A stretch of DNA of 64,000 bases from JAHEGP01 sp963751595 (GCA_963751595.1 CAVVVC010000001.1:868001-932000); one strand, 5' to 3'. Counted from the first letter of the stretch, positions 43,221 to 51,468 are shown. Notes: generated by a model not told the origin, from the sequence alone. Numbers and translations: made by a program.

Positions 43221-44242
43221 ATTTATTGGCTCTTCTTCCGAAGGGCTAGAAGTTGCCCGGCAAGTACAGGTTACCCTCGATGATCAGGACATACAGGTTG
43301 TTGTTTGGGATCAGGGTGTGTTTGAGCCCGGAAAGTCGTACTTATCCGCTCTGTTAGAGGCGACTGAGAGTTTCGATTTTGCGGTGCTGGTACTCTCTTC
43401 AGACGACGCCATAGTCTCTCGCGGTACAGAATACGATGCCCCACGCGATAATGCGTTGATCGAGCTAGGCCTGTTCCTAGGCTCTATAGGTAGAGATCGA
43501 ACGTTTTTCTTGTATGATAAAAATAGTCCACCGAAAATGGCTTCGGATTTGGCCGGTATTTGCGGCGTTACGTACTTTGGTAATGCAGAAAATATACGTG
43601 CAGCAGTTGGAAGCGCGTGTACGATTATCCGCGAAAGAATTCACAAGTTAGGAGCCATCCCTCATGAGTCATCATTTAAAATAATTAATGACCCAAAGAT
43701 ATTATGCGTAGGTGGGGAGCGACTTTCCGATCTGGGCTTTGCAAAAGACTATGAAATTCTACGGAAATTGTTCAATCATGTGGAAGGGGAGAGCCAAGCA
43801 ACAAGTCATTGGTTGCGAAAAAAGCTTTTTCAGGAGCAGTTCGATTTGATTCACGTTTGTGCCACGGTAGATCCGAATACAGGAGATTTAGTTCTATCCC
43901 AGGATGATCGTATGGCTCCTAGTGCTTTTGGTGCAGCTGTAAAGAGATCTGAAACAAATTTGGTCGTCCTTGCAGGTTGTAACTCGGTTCAACTTGCAGA
44001 GCACGTCGCTCGAGTTACCAACATGGTCGCAGCGACACGTACCGCTGCTATCAATGTGTTCGTGGAATGGGAAGTGATATTTTACCTGTTGCTCAGCAAG
44101 GGTGAGCTACTATCGAAAGTGCACGATGAAGCTAAGGCAGCAACAGGCGCCCCGGTTATTTTATTGCCAAAGAATGACGTTGCGTTCCAAAGTATTGGTT
44201 CTACCACATGATTAAATTCTTGTGTTTTGTCTGTGCGTACTC

Positions 44243-44323
44243 GCATAACAAAGCCGTAAACTCGGACGCATTTTTCGTTCGCTTCGCTCTCTACAAATGC
44301 GCCGGTTACGGCCGGCGTTAGGC
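44243..44323 (+). repeat. attC 11
   Basis: GCATAAC at 44,243 and GTTAGGC at 44,317-44,323. GCCGTAAACTCGGACGCATTT pairs along its length with the AAATGCGCC-GGTTACGGC arm (stated in parts). Confidence 0.88.
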
Positions 44324-44336
44324 ATCCAAGTTAGCC

Positions 44337-45125
44337 ATGAAGATCAGACACTTTCTTTACAATTCATTCCTCATAGAGAGTGTCAGTAACAGAATCGCAA
44401 TTGACCCGGGACAGTACTTCTCCATTTTTAGCTTTACTAGTCTGATTCCAAAATCAGATTGGAAAAGTATCACGCATATTTTGATTACCCATGGTGATCC
44501 TGACCATCACTGGCAATCTGATCGTGTAGCAGAAGTAAGCAATGCACCAGTTGTATGTGGAAAAGATTTAGCAAAAGTCGAAGGTGGCAAGACACTACTA
44601 GTCGATCCCCGAGGCAAAGAGCTGACATCCTGGGTACCGTTTAATAATGCGCATCCTTTAGACTTTGGAGAGTCAATCATTTTAGGTGATGTAGAAATTG
44701 AAGCAGTCAAGTCGGTCCATGGTCCTATCAGAGTTCCAGTTCTGTGGTTCAAGATGGAAAAGCACCCAGGGCCGGGCGAACGAGTTGGCATTGGTTCTGT
44801 TGGGTTCAAAATAAAGCTAGATGGTAAAACTATTGTGAACCTGGGAGATTCGATTTTACAAAAAGAATGGACGGGATTAGAACCGGATGTACTGATGCTT
44901 CCTATTGGTGGATTGGGTGATAATACGTGGACTATGGATGTATCTGATGCACTTGAAGCTGTTAAACTGATAGCGCCAAAAATGGTAATTCCGTGCCACT
45001 ATAACGTTCCATTTTTGTGGATCAAAAATATCGCCCCTGCAGATGATCAATTGTTTAAGCGTGAGGTAGAGGGGCTAGGTATTGAATGCCACATCATGCG
45101 GCGCGGTAGTGAGATTGAAATATAA
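44337..45125 (+). CDS. Cassette 12: UlaG-like MBL-fold hydrolase
   Basis: 262 residues. Metallo-beta-lactamase fold of the UlaG/PhnP-like branch: MKIRHFLYNSFLIESVSNRI, ILITHGDPDHHWQSD (HxDxDH variant at about residues 52-57), late VIPCHYNVPFLW with a metal His. Known relatives act on cyclic phosphodiesters or lactones; the substrate here is unknown. The start is the ATG 20 bases after the cassette boundary with no obvious ribosome site. The stop is 1 base before the attC box. Confidence 0.85.
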   Translation: MKIRHFLYNSFLIESVSNRIAIDPGQYFSIFSFTSLIPKSDWKSITHILITHGDPDHHWQSDRVAEVSNAPVVCGKDLAKVEGGKTLLVDPRGKELTSWVPFNNAHPLDFGESIILGDVEIEAVKSVHGPIRVPVLWFKMEKHPGPGERVGIGSVGFKIKLDGKTIVNLGDSILQKEWTGLEPDVLMLPIGGLGDNTWTMDVSDALEAVKLIAPKMVIPCHYNVPFLWIKNIAPADDQLFKREVEGLGIECHIMRRGSEIEI

Positions 45126-45126
45126 T

Positions 45127-45179
45127 GCCTAACGAATAAGGATAAGTCGCGCTTGCCGCGCCTTATCCTATTGTTGAAC
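45127..45179 (+). repeat. attC 12, abutted by the IS91-type element
   Basis: GCCTAAC at 45,127 and GTTGAAC at 45,173-45,179. AATAAGGATAAG pairs with CTTATCCTATT with one extra base. GAAC, the family's preferred insertion tetranucleotide on the complementary strand (GTTC), ends exactly where the IS91-type element begins. Confidence 0.85.
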
Positions 45180-45379
45180 GAGCCCGGTCGAGTCGCTTCT
45201 CTCTATAGTAAATAAATCAATTGGCGTTGTAGGACTGAGCGCCGATTGGAGTCGGCGCTATTCTCATTGGGCGAGCAAAGCCCTCACCTGGCAGGGTGAT
45301 AATCGGTAGACGTCGCTATCGCATAGTGTGCGGTGGCTCCCTTTGAGTGCGTGACCGGCAGAGTGCTGAGTGCTGCGAG

Positions 45380-46426
45380 CTATCCGGACATAAGTTTCTG
45401 CCTGTTGAACCCAACCACCACCATCGGTGACTGGCATCGTTGGCACAAAAATGACGGTCTTTGAGTTGCTTTGACTAACGGTAGCGGGACCTGCAGTAGC
45501 CACTGCACGCGTTGCAATAGTCGCTTGGCGTTGCCATGCAAGAACCCATAGTCACGTGAGCGCCGGAAGCCTTTGGGTAAGGTGTGTTGTAACACCAGCG
45601 CTAGAAAATCCTCGCCGCGCATGCGGCGTGTTTTCCTCGTTTGGGTTTCGCTGTCCTGGTACGCGAAGGTCACGTAGTTGCCATCGTCATTAAGAATCTG
45701 CGAGTTGCTTATCACACCGCGATAGAGATACCGGGACAGGTATTGCAGGGCCGGTAGTCCATGCCCTACACGCTCACAGTGCACCACCCACTTCTTTGGA
45801 GTTTTGGGGACAGTCAGCCCAGCCTGTTGCAGGGCAGAGAGCAGCATGCCCCGGAATACCGTCGCCAGCTGAAAGCCGTTAAAGAGGTACTTGTCTTTCA
45901 GTTTGCGCCATTCGTTACGCCGCGTGTTCACTCCGCCACCGGGTACGATGATATGCACATGCGGGTGGTAGTCCAGCCGCCGGGTGTGGGTGTGTAATAT
46001 CGCTGTCATGGCCAGCTCGGCGGCGAGACCTTTATCGTTCAGGCCAAACGTTTTTAGCGTTGCTACCGCACACTGAAACAGCAGCGAGTACACAGCTTTC
46101 TGGTTGGCTTTAGCCAGGGAGCGCAATTCGAAAGGGAGGGTGAACGTGACCATGAAATACTCGACCGGCAACAGCTTGCAGGCTTGCCGTTCCAGCCACT
46201 GCGTCGTGCAGTGGTTCTGGCAGCGGTTGCAGCTGCGGTGGCCGCACGATCGGTGGTGGGTGCTGCGCCAGGGGCAGGCCTTACAGGCTAATTGCAGCTC
46301 ACCATACTGCTCGGTTCGACAGCCCATAATCGCATTGAGAGCCGACCATTGGTCTGGCATCGTGCTGGCACTGTGACTCGCTTTAAATCGGTCAAGATAT
46401 CGGCATGCAATGCTGGCAACGTCCAT
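45380..46426 (-). CDS. IS91-family HUH rolling-circle transposase
   Basis: 348 residues from the ATG at 46,426, with GGGGAGG 6 bases upstream. N-terminal zinc-binding region CKACPWRSTHHRSCGHRSCNRCQ (in parts: CKACPWRSTHHRSC, HRSCNRC). HUH motif HPHVHIIVPGGG near residue 145 and the catalytic Tyr region LQYLSRYLYRGVI near 225. Nicks one strand at oriIS and drives rolling-circle transposition into GTTC/CTTG-type targets. Starts one base after the recombinase stop. Confidence 0.93.
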   Translation of the reverse strand: MDVASIACRYLDRFKASHSASTMPDQWSALNAIMGCRTEQYGELQLACKACPWRSTHHRSCGHRSCNRCQNHCTTQWLERQACKLLPVEYFMVTFTLPFELRSLAKANQKAVYSLLFQCAVATLKTFGLNDKGLAAELAMTAILHTHTRRLDYHPHVHIIVPGGGVNTRRNEWRKLKDKYLFNGFQLATVFRGMLLSALQQAGLTVPKTPKKWVVHCERVGHGLPALQYLSRYLYRGVISNSQILNDDGNYVTFAYQDSETQTRKTRRMRGEDFLALVLQHTLPKGFRRSRDYGFLHGNAKRLLQRVQWLLQVPLPLVKATQRPSFLCQRCQSPMVVVGFNRQKLMSG

Positions 46427-46427
46427 G

Positions 46428-47333
46428 CTACGCCTCCCCATCAAGTGAGAGGTTCAGTCGATTAACCAGCTTATTGATGAGCGTGTGCGTATTCTGCTGC
46501 GTGACCCCGGTTAACTGCGTGTAGAGGGCGGTGGTCTTCGGGCACTCGTGACCCATTTCGTGCTGAATGGCTCGCAAATTGACGCCGGCCTCCACCAGGT
46601 GAGCGCCATAGCTGTGACGTAGGCTGTGGATAGTGATGGGTTTGTGGATACCGCAGTCGCTGACAATGACCTTGACCGATTTCTGTAAACCGCCCCGGTC
46701 CATCGGGGACTTGGCTACGCGTCGCTCGACCGATGTTTTACCCCCAGGAAACAGCAGCATCGGGTGGCGGTGCGTCACCCAGTACGCTCGCAAAGCGTGC
46801 AATGTGGCGTTGGGCAGAGTGACGAACCTGTCTTTCCGGCCTTTCCCCTGGCGTATGTGCACCTTCGCGCTTTCGCGATCGATATCGCCTACTCGCAGGT
46901 TCAAGGCTTCGCCAAGTCGCAGTCCCATGCTGTAGGCGGTAAGGATAAACGTTTGGTAGCGCAACTCCCGGGCGCCGTTAATCAGTCGCTCGACTTCCCT
47001 GAGTGTCAAAATATCCGGCAGCACTTTTTTTGTGGGCGGCTTGACGATATCGACCCAGGTCCATGTTTTGTTGAGCACGTGTTTGTAGAAGAACTGCAGG
47101 CCGTTGCGGTCGACTTTAACGGTGCTCCAGGAGTGGCTTTTAACCAGTGCGGTGAAGTAGTCTTTGAGTTGATCTTCCGTTAATCGATCGGGGCATTGAT
47201 CAAAGAATTCTGTGATCCGGCGTACAGCTCTGGAATAGACGTCGATCGTTGTAGCCGCCTTGCCTTGACGTTGCAATGCGCTAACATGGCGTTGGTACAG
47301 TGCGTTAAATTTGGTTTGCTGTGCTTTATTCAT
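46428..47333 (-). CDS. Tyrosine recombinase encoded in the IS91-type element
   Basis: 301 residues from the ATG at 47,333, preceded by GAGGAG. Core-binding SAM-like domain (KAATTIDVYSRAVRRITEFF) and catalytic residues Arg (YSMGLRLGEALNLR), HSLRHSYGAHLVEAG (HxxR), GHECPKTTALYTQL with the nucleophile Tyr. Found with IS91 transposases in many gammaproteobacteria; role may be dimer or circle resolution. It is not an integron integrase: the extra IntI domain is absent. Confidence 0.92.
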   Translation of the reverse strand: MNKAQQTKFNALYQRHVSALQRQGKAATTIDVYSRAVRRITEFFDQCPDRLTEDQLKDYFTALVKSHSWSTVKVDRNGLQFFYKHVLNKTWTWVDIVKPPTKKVLPDILTLREVERLINGARELRYQTFILTAYSMGLRLGEALNLRVGDIDRESAKVHIRQGKGRKDRFVTLPNATLHALRAYWVTHRHPMLLFPGGKTSVERRVAKSPMDRGGLQKSVKVIVSDCGIHKPITIHSLRHSYGAHLVEAGVNLRAIQHEMGHECPKTTALYTQLTGVTQQNTHTLINKLVNRLNLSLDGEA

Positions 47334-47439
47334 GGGTAACTCCTCGATGATCACACCCGCTATTGGGTTGTGTAGAGGAATTATCCTTCAGCGCTCAGGG
47401 AGAGCAGTGGTTGGTGCTATTCTGCCGCGTAGCGGCTTC

Positions 47440-47546
47440 GTTCAACAAGCGCATGCAGAGTTCCCCTGACAAAGCGAGGCATCGGACCGCTGGGACGCTG
47501 CTTTGCAGCTAAAACCCTGGCGGCCAATGCTGCGGCGTAAGGTCCT
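47440..47546 (+). repeat. Possible degenerate attC 13
   Basis: Left box GTTCAAC at 47,440 and a damaged right box GTAAGGT near 47,537-47,543. Inner arms around GGACCGCTGG and GGCGGCC suggest an attC. The left box also mirrors TTGTTGAACGA of attC 12 as TCGTTCAACAA, so it may partly belong to the IS91 end. Confidence 0.35.
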
Positions 47547-47846
47547 TGACCCAGGAATATATACATTCATTGTATGTATGATAGAGTTCAGCTGGGAACA
47601 AACTAAAGTCCAAACCAACCTCAAGAAGCATGGTGTTTGTTTCGAGGGGGTCCGATCTGTCCTCTACGATGAATTTGCAGTTCAATGTTATGGTGCCGAG
47701 TCTTCTGAGGAGGACAGGTTTATTCTTCTTGGTCTAAGCAATTTGCCTCGAGTACTGGTCGTTGTGCACTGCGAGCGAGGATGTCATCGAATATTTTTAG
47801 CGGATGGCAGAAAAATCCGGTGTTCACTATTAAAGTTTGATCAATC

Positions 47847-49531
47847 GTAACTACTCACCCCTCCATCAAAAAAAGCTTGACAGGTTTTTTCGCCGCATCC
47901 TTTTCGTAAATCCAGATGGCAGCCAAATGCGCAGCGTGTAGCGGCACAGTGCCGGCATAAGCATTGATCTTCATGGTTACGAAAAAGCACTAGTCGAGAC
48001 CATTTTTCTTGCTCCTGCGCCTTCCTGAGTTGCCGAAAAAACCCATGATATATTGCGTTATCGACGCAATCGTACCGCAACGAAATGGCCAGCATTAATA
48101 CCTCCTCGGTTCGTGAAGAACTTGACCGGCTGAAAAACGAATTCAAGCGACTGTCTTCTGAACAGAAGATTTCTGGTGAAATCACATTGCTGATGAGCAG
48201 TATGCTCACGCTGCTGGAACTGATTTGCGCGATCTTTCTGGAGAAGTCGACCACTAAAAATAGCCAGAACTCCAGCAAGCCCTCGTCTCAAACGGACAAG
48301 GATGAAACAGCACTGGGTCAGCCTGGTAGCAAGGCAAAAGGCAAGACGGAACGCCGGCAGTCCGCTTACAACACGCGCACCATCGAAGCGACAAGCGTTG
48401 CAGTGGTGAGCACCTGCGATATCTGTGGTGAAGATCTCACCGGCACCGCCTGCCTTAAACATGAGCGGCGCACCAAAATCGATATCATTTTTGAGAAGAC
48501 GGTCGAGCATGTGGATGCCGAGATCAAGCACTGCTCAGTCTGTTCTGCCGAGGTCAAAGGCCAGTTTCCTTCGGACATGCCCGGGCCGTTGCAATATGGC
48601 AATGGGTTGAAGGCCTACGTGATTAACCTGCTGGTCTGCCAGATGGTCGCATTGAACCGGGTACAAAAAGCAGTGAGCGCGATGATCGGCCAGGTGATCT
48701 CCGAAGCGACCCTGCTCAAGTACGTCCTGCGACTCCACGAGGCGCTGGCCGACTGGGAGAAGGATGCGATCAGGCAGCTATTGCAGAGCCCTGCGATGCA
48801 CGTGGATGAGACGTCGTTGCGAGTTGATCAGAAAAATCACTGGATACATGTCTATGCAGCCGATGACATCACCTTGAAACGACTGCATCGAAAACGGGGC
48901 AAGGAAGCGATAGAGGCGATTGATATCATTCCTCGATACGGCGGCGTGATCATCCATGATTGCTGGGCATCCTATTTATCCTATGCACATTGCGGACACG
49001 GTTTGTGCGGATCGCACCTGTTGCGTGAGCTGACGTTTATCGTCGAGTCCAATGGTTATATCTGGGCAAAAAATATGAAGCGCGCCCTGCAGGAAACCTG
49101 CAAGGCTGTTTCGGCAAGCCCTGACAAGTGTCTCCGCGATGACGCCTACGCGAACTTGCAGAAACGCTATCGGGCTATTTTGACGCGCGGCGAGAAGGAA
49201 CTTCCGGCGATACCGGACAGGCCGCAGGGAAAGCGCGGGAAAATGGCTAAGTCGGACGCACACAACTTGTGGGAGCGACTCAAAGAGCACGAGCAAGCGG
49301 TATTATTGTTTGCCAAAGAGGGCCATGTGGCTTTCACCAACAACCGTGCCGAGCGGGATCTTCGAATGTCGAAGGTCAAGCAGAAAGTATCCGGTTGTTT
49401 CAGAAACAGCCAATACGCTGACGCCTATTGTCGAATATCCAGTTACCTGCAGACCATGGCGAACAAGGGGCACAACCCGCTGATTGCCATTCAGATGGCA
49501 CTGGCAGGGGAGATAGGGGGCGAGTAGTTAC
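47847..49531 (+). mobile_element. IS66-family element, copy 2
   Basis: 1,685 bases, same ends as copy 1, flanked by the exact 8-base direct repeat GATCAATC (47,839-47,846 and 49,532-49,539). The two copies differ by a few substitutions and two compensating one-base runs before the transposase. Confidence 0.95.
48085..49527 (+). CDS. IS66-family transposase (TnpC), copy 2
   Basis: 480 residues, intact, the same domain order as copy 1: zinc-binding CDICGEDL/HCSVCSAEV, DDE motif MHVDETSLRV, late NNRAERDLRM. Differences from copy 1 are Thr to Ala near residue 94, Met to Leu near 180, Val to Ala near 374 and Met to Ile near 477. Both copies look active; either could have founded the other. Confidence 0.95.
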   Translation: MASINTSSVREELDRLKNEFKRLSSEQKISGEITLLMSSMLTLLELICAIFLEKSTTKNSQNSSKPSSQTDKDETALGQPGSKAKGKTERRQSAYNTRTIEATSVAVVSTCDICGEDLTGTACLKHERRTKIDIIFEKTVEHVDAEIKHCSVCSAEVKGQFPSDMPGPLQYGNGLKAYVINLLVCQMVALNRVQKAVSAMIGQVISEATLLKYVLRLHEALADWEKDAIRQLLQSPAMHVDETSLRVDQKNHWIHVYAADDITLKRLHRKRGKEAIEAIDIIPRYGGVIIHDCWASYLSYAHCGHGLCGSHLLRELTFIVESNGYIWAKNMKRALQETCKAVSASPDKCLRDDAYANLQKRYRAILTRGEKELPAIPDRPQGKRGKMAKSDAHNLWERLKEHEQAVLLFAKEGHVAFTNNRAERDLRMSKVKQKVSGCFRNSQYADAYCRISSYLQTMANKGHNPLIAIQMALAGEIGGE

Positions 49532-49592
49532 GATCAATCTATATTTGCGGGATTGTGCCAGTCATCATCGAAAAGTTGATCTTACATGTCAG

Positions 49593-49647
49593 CCTTAACA
49601 AGCAAAGGCAACGGACGGTCTCAACACGGTTGCTTTGAGCGTTAGCT
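49593..49647 (+). repeat. attC 14
   Basis: CCTTAAC at 49,593 and GTTAGCT at 49,641-49,647; CAAAGGCAACGG pairs with CGGTTGCTTTG with one extra G. Confidence 0.88.
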
Positions 49648-49682
49648 CGATCCGTCAATATTCAAACAGCAGCAGGATTAAA

Positions 49683-51149
49683 ATGAACAGGATATTCAAT
49701 AGAGCCATAATTGCCGCATTCTCCCTATTTGCAATAACGTCAGCCTCAGCAGGAGAATCGCCCTATAATTTTAAACGAGGGTTCCCTGCGGACGCAGCAA
49801 CCATTGAAAAGGCACACGCTGCCACTTCGCTCCGCCGCGCGATCGAAGCCTACAAGTTTTTCTTTCCGACGGTCGCCACCGAGGCGGTGATCCAGCAGTT
49901 TATACCTCACGGCGCGGTTCCAAACAAATTCGGAATCATAATGCCGCAGGATCCGGAGCAGCAGTTCTCTGTAGCCAACCAGGACACGCCTTACATCATC
50001 AGTGTGTTCGATCTCAGGGACGGTCCCATTGTGATTGAAGTTCCCGAGGGTCCATTCATGGGGCTAATGAACGATCACCACATGGAGTGGTTCGGCGACA
50101 TGGGCGTCATCGGCCCTGGCAAGGGCAAGGGCGAGAAAGACCTGCTCGTTCCTCCCGGCTACGACAAGGAGATCCCGGATGGCTACCACCCGTTCTACAG
50201 CAAGACCTGGGAGTCCGTCATGGCAATGCGCGTCGTCGTCAACTCCGGCTCCTATGAGGAGGCGGTTGAGCTTGCTCAGAAGATCAAAGTCTACCCCCTC
50301 AGCGAGGCGGGCAAACCATCGAACTACAAGATCATCAATGTAAAAGGTCAGGCAGCGCCGCTTCCGATGCTGAAATGGGAGAAGAGCATGGACTACTGGA
50401 CACAGCTCCACGCGGTAGTCGACAGGGAAACCGCCCGGCCCAAGCACCGCGCCATGCTCGGGATGCTGGCAGAAGTCGGTATCAAGAAAGGCCAGCCCTT
50501 CAAGCCGGACGCACGTATGAAACGCATTCTCACCGAAGCGGCCGCGACAGGATTTGGCGAAATGAACGTCGCCTTCTTTGCCAACCCTCGTCCCGAGCGG
50601 CTGATCTGGGAGGACCGGCTGTGGGAATCGGTTCCTCTTTCCGGTCCGCTCGATCCGGAAACCAGGGAATTCGGCGATGCCAACCACCGCGACCTCCTCG
50701 CCAACGACCACTACTTTTTCATGGCATGGGGCACCTCGGCCGGGATCGGCCGCCGCCAGGTCGGCCAGGGCTCGCTCTATTTCACTGGCCTCAAAGACAG
50801 CGCCGGCACTTACCTGGACGGCGGTAAGAATTACAAGCTGAACATCCCGGGGCCGGTTCCCGCCAAACTCTTCTGGTCGGTAACAGTCTACGACTCGGAG
50901 ACGCGGACCATCATCAACTCCGGCCAGGGCCGCGGCGCAGTCCGCACCATGTTCGAGAACCCGCGACCAAATGCCGACGGTTCGTTCGACATCTTCTTCG
51001 GCCCCGACAAGCCGTCCGATGACAGAGAGGACCACTGGATCAAGACCATTCCCGGCAAGGGCTGGTTCACCTTTTTACGAATGTATGGCCCCGAAGCGCC
51101 CGTTTTTGATGGTACCTATAAGCTTCCAGACATTGAAATGTTAGAGTGA
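49683..51149 (+). CDS. Cassette 15: secreted DUF1254/DUF1214 protein
   Basis: 488 residues from the ATG at 49,683 (AGGATTAA upstream); the longer frame lacks a signal peptide. Signal peptide residues 1-25 (AIIAAFSLFAITSASAG). DUF1254 in the first half (RRAIEAYKFFFPTVATEAVI, VANQDTPYIISVFDLRDGP, VIEVPEGPFMGLMNDHHMEW in parts) and DUF1214 in the second (LYFTGLKDSAGTYLDGGKNY, FWSVTVYDSETRTIINSGQG, DIFFGPDKPSD). Function unknown for the family. From about base 50,050 on it is GC-rich with a codon style unlike other cassettes, suggesting a different donor. Confidence 0.9.
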   Translation: MNRIFNRAIIAAFSLFAITSASAGESPYNFKRGFPADAATIEKAHAATSLRRAIEAYKFFFPTVATEAVIQQFIPHGAVPNKFGIIMPQDPEQQFSVANQDTPYIISVFDLRDGPIVIEVPEGPFMGLMNDHHMEWFGDMGVIGPGKGKGEKDLLVPPGYDKEIPDGYHPFYSKTWESVMAMRVVVNSGSYEEAVELAQKIKVYPLSEAGKPSNYKIINVKGQAAPLPMLKWEKSMDYWTQLHAVVDRETARPKHRAMLGMLAEVGIKKGQPFKPDARMKRILTEAAATGFGEMNVAFFANPRPERLIWEDRLWESVPLSGPLDPETREFGDANHRDLLANDHYFFMAWGTSAGIGRRQVGQGSLYFTGLKDSAGTYLDGGKNYKLNIPGPVPAKLFWSVTVYDSETRTIINSGQGRGAVRTMFENPRPNADGSFDIFFGPDKPSDDREDHWIKTIPGKGWFTFLRMYGPEAPVFDGTYKLPDIEMLE

Positions 51150-51184
51150 TTTCTTTGCCTTGAGAGCAAACTCACGGGGATACG

Positions 51185-51231
51185 AGTTAACAAGGGCATG
51201 CAGACGACTTCGGCAATCGCTATGCGCTTGT
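51185..51231 (+). repeat. attC 15, degenerate
   Basis: AGTTAAC at 51,185 and a damaged right box near GCTTGTG at about 51,225. CAAGGGCAT pairs with ATGCGCTTG. The right box has the GTT to GCT change seen in attC 6. Confidence 0.5.
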
Positions 51232-51468
51232 GAGGTCGGCATCAAGGAGAGAACTAGCTATACCCCCCCATCGTTCGTTCCTGGTGCCACCGCAGAGTAG
51301 GGCGCCACTCCAGGCTTTACCGCACTCGTCAACGGGTGCCAGTATTCGGCTCAAGCCTTCGCTGGCGCTACGGCAACCTGGCAGGGTTTTTTATCAGCCT
51401 GCCGTCCCTGTAACCAGGCAGGGCATAGAGCGCGCAAAAACAGCGCGCCCATGCCTGCGGCGCCAAGT
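51225..51468 (+). repeat. Cassette 16: truncated, decayed copy of the 298-bp cassette with attC
   Basis: From GGTCGGCATCAAGG on, it follows cassettes 1 and 2 closely but lacks their first 68 bases. The open-frame start has become ATA, and the attC right box (expected GTTAC-type) is GCCAAGT at 51,462. CTGTAAC at 51,408 and the hairpin arms remain. This is the last cassette-like unit, about 17 kb from its relatives. Confidence 0.7.

Larger units (their letters stand above)
41486..44211 (+). pseudogene. Cassette 11: Cap12-type TIR + CHAT-like protein gene, 5' end displaced by an IS
   Basis: Removing the IS and one ATTT joins 41,486-41,506 to 43,225-44,211 in a 335-codon frame beginning MSAVKVFIGSSSEGLEVARQ. 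Residues 4-135 match the TIR-like domain of CD-NTase-associated protein 12/Pycsar TIR effectors (PF10137): WDQGVFEPGKSYLSALLEA, FAVLVLSSDD, and RDNALIELGLFLGSIGRDR with a probable catalytic Glu. Residues about 165-310 look like a CHAT/caspase-like domain: FDLIHVCAT, LVVLAGCNSVQLAEHVAR, then FVEWEVIFYLLLSKGELLSKV. The IS end supplies an in-frame ATG at 43,186 giving a 341-residue product with 12-13 altered N-terminal residues, so the gene may still be read. Confidence 0.8.
45180..47440 (-). mobile_element. IS91-family element with an accessory tyrosine recombinase
   Basis: Two minus-strand genes (recombinase then HUH transposase) bordered at the left by GAAC/GTTC and a hairpin GCGCCGA-TCGGCGC (45,239-45,258), as expected for oriIS after the transposase end, and at the right by a hairpin GCCGC-GCGGC (47,423-47,435) near the presumed terIS. 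No terminal inverted repeats and no target duplication, as is normal for rolling-circle elements. The right boundary is approximate. Confidence 0.7.
47578..49579 (+). pseudogene. Cassette 14: BrnT-like toxin gene, frameshifted and split by IS66 copy 2
   Basis: MIEFSWEQTKVQTNLKKHGV starts a BrnT-like frame at 47,578. The end of the frame (HRIFLADGRK) does not match BrnT, but the next frame over the same bases reads IFSGWQKNP and closes naturally with TIKV, so a slip in the T-run near 47,795 is likely. The IS66 copy then sits in the last codons: the joined sequence would close at 49,579. No antitoxin gene follows before attC 14. Confidence 0.65.
32355..51468 (+). mobile_element. Chromosomal integron: intI plus about 16 gene cassettes
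   Basis: intI on the minus strand is followed by an array from 33,655 to about 51,468 in which every accepted cassette gene reads away from intI. Cassette boundaries (G/TT cut): 33655, 33953, 34251, 34803, 36097, 36876, 39130, 39551, 40215, 40805, 41402, 44318, 45174, about 47542, 49642, about 51225. Most attC sites begin with a TAACAAG-like box, end in GTTRRRY-like boxes, and show paired arms with an extra unpaired base. The array is less GC-rich than its flanks. Four insertion sequences interrupt it. Size and mixed attC types suggest a mid-sized chromosomal integron rather than a class 1 mobile one. Confidence 0.9.

Noticed and set aside
45239..45258. Hairpin GCGCCGA-TCGGCGC as an intrinsic terminator
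   Set aside because: No T-run follows on either strand; it is at the transposase end of the IS91-type element and fits oriIS better.
46428..47333. Second integron integrase
   Set aside because: It has tyrosine recombinase catalytic residues but lacks the extra IntI domain and sits inside the IS91-type element.
33655..51468. CRISPR array (repeated short spaced elements)
   Set aside because: Repeats are long, imperfect attC sites separated by genes of variable length; no repeat-spacer rhythm and no cas genes.
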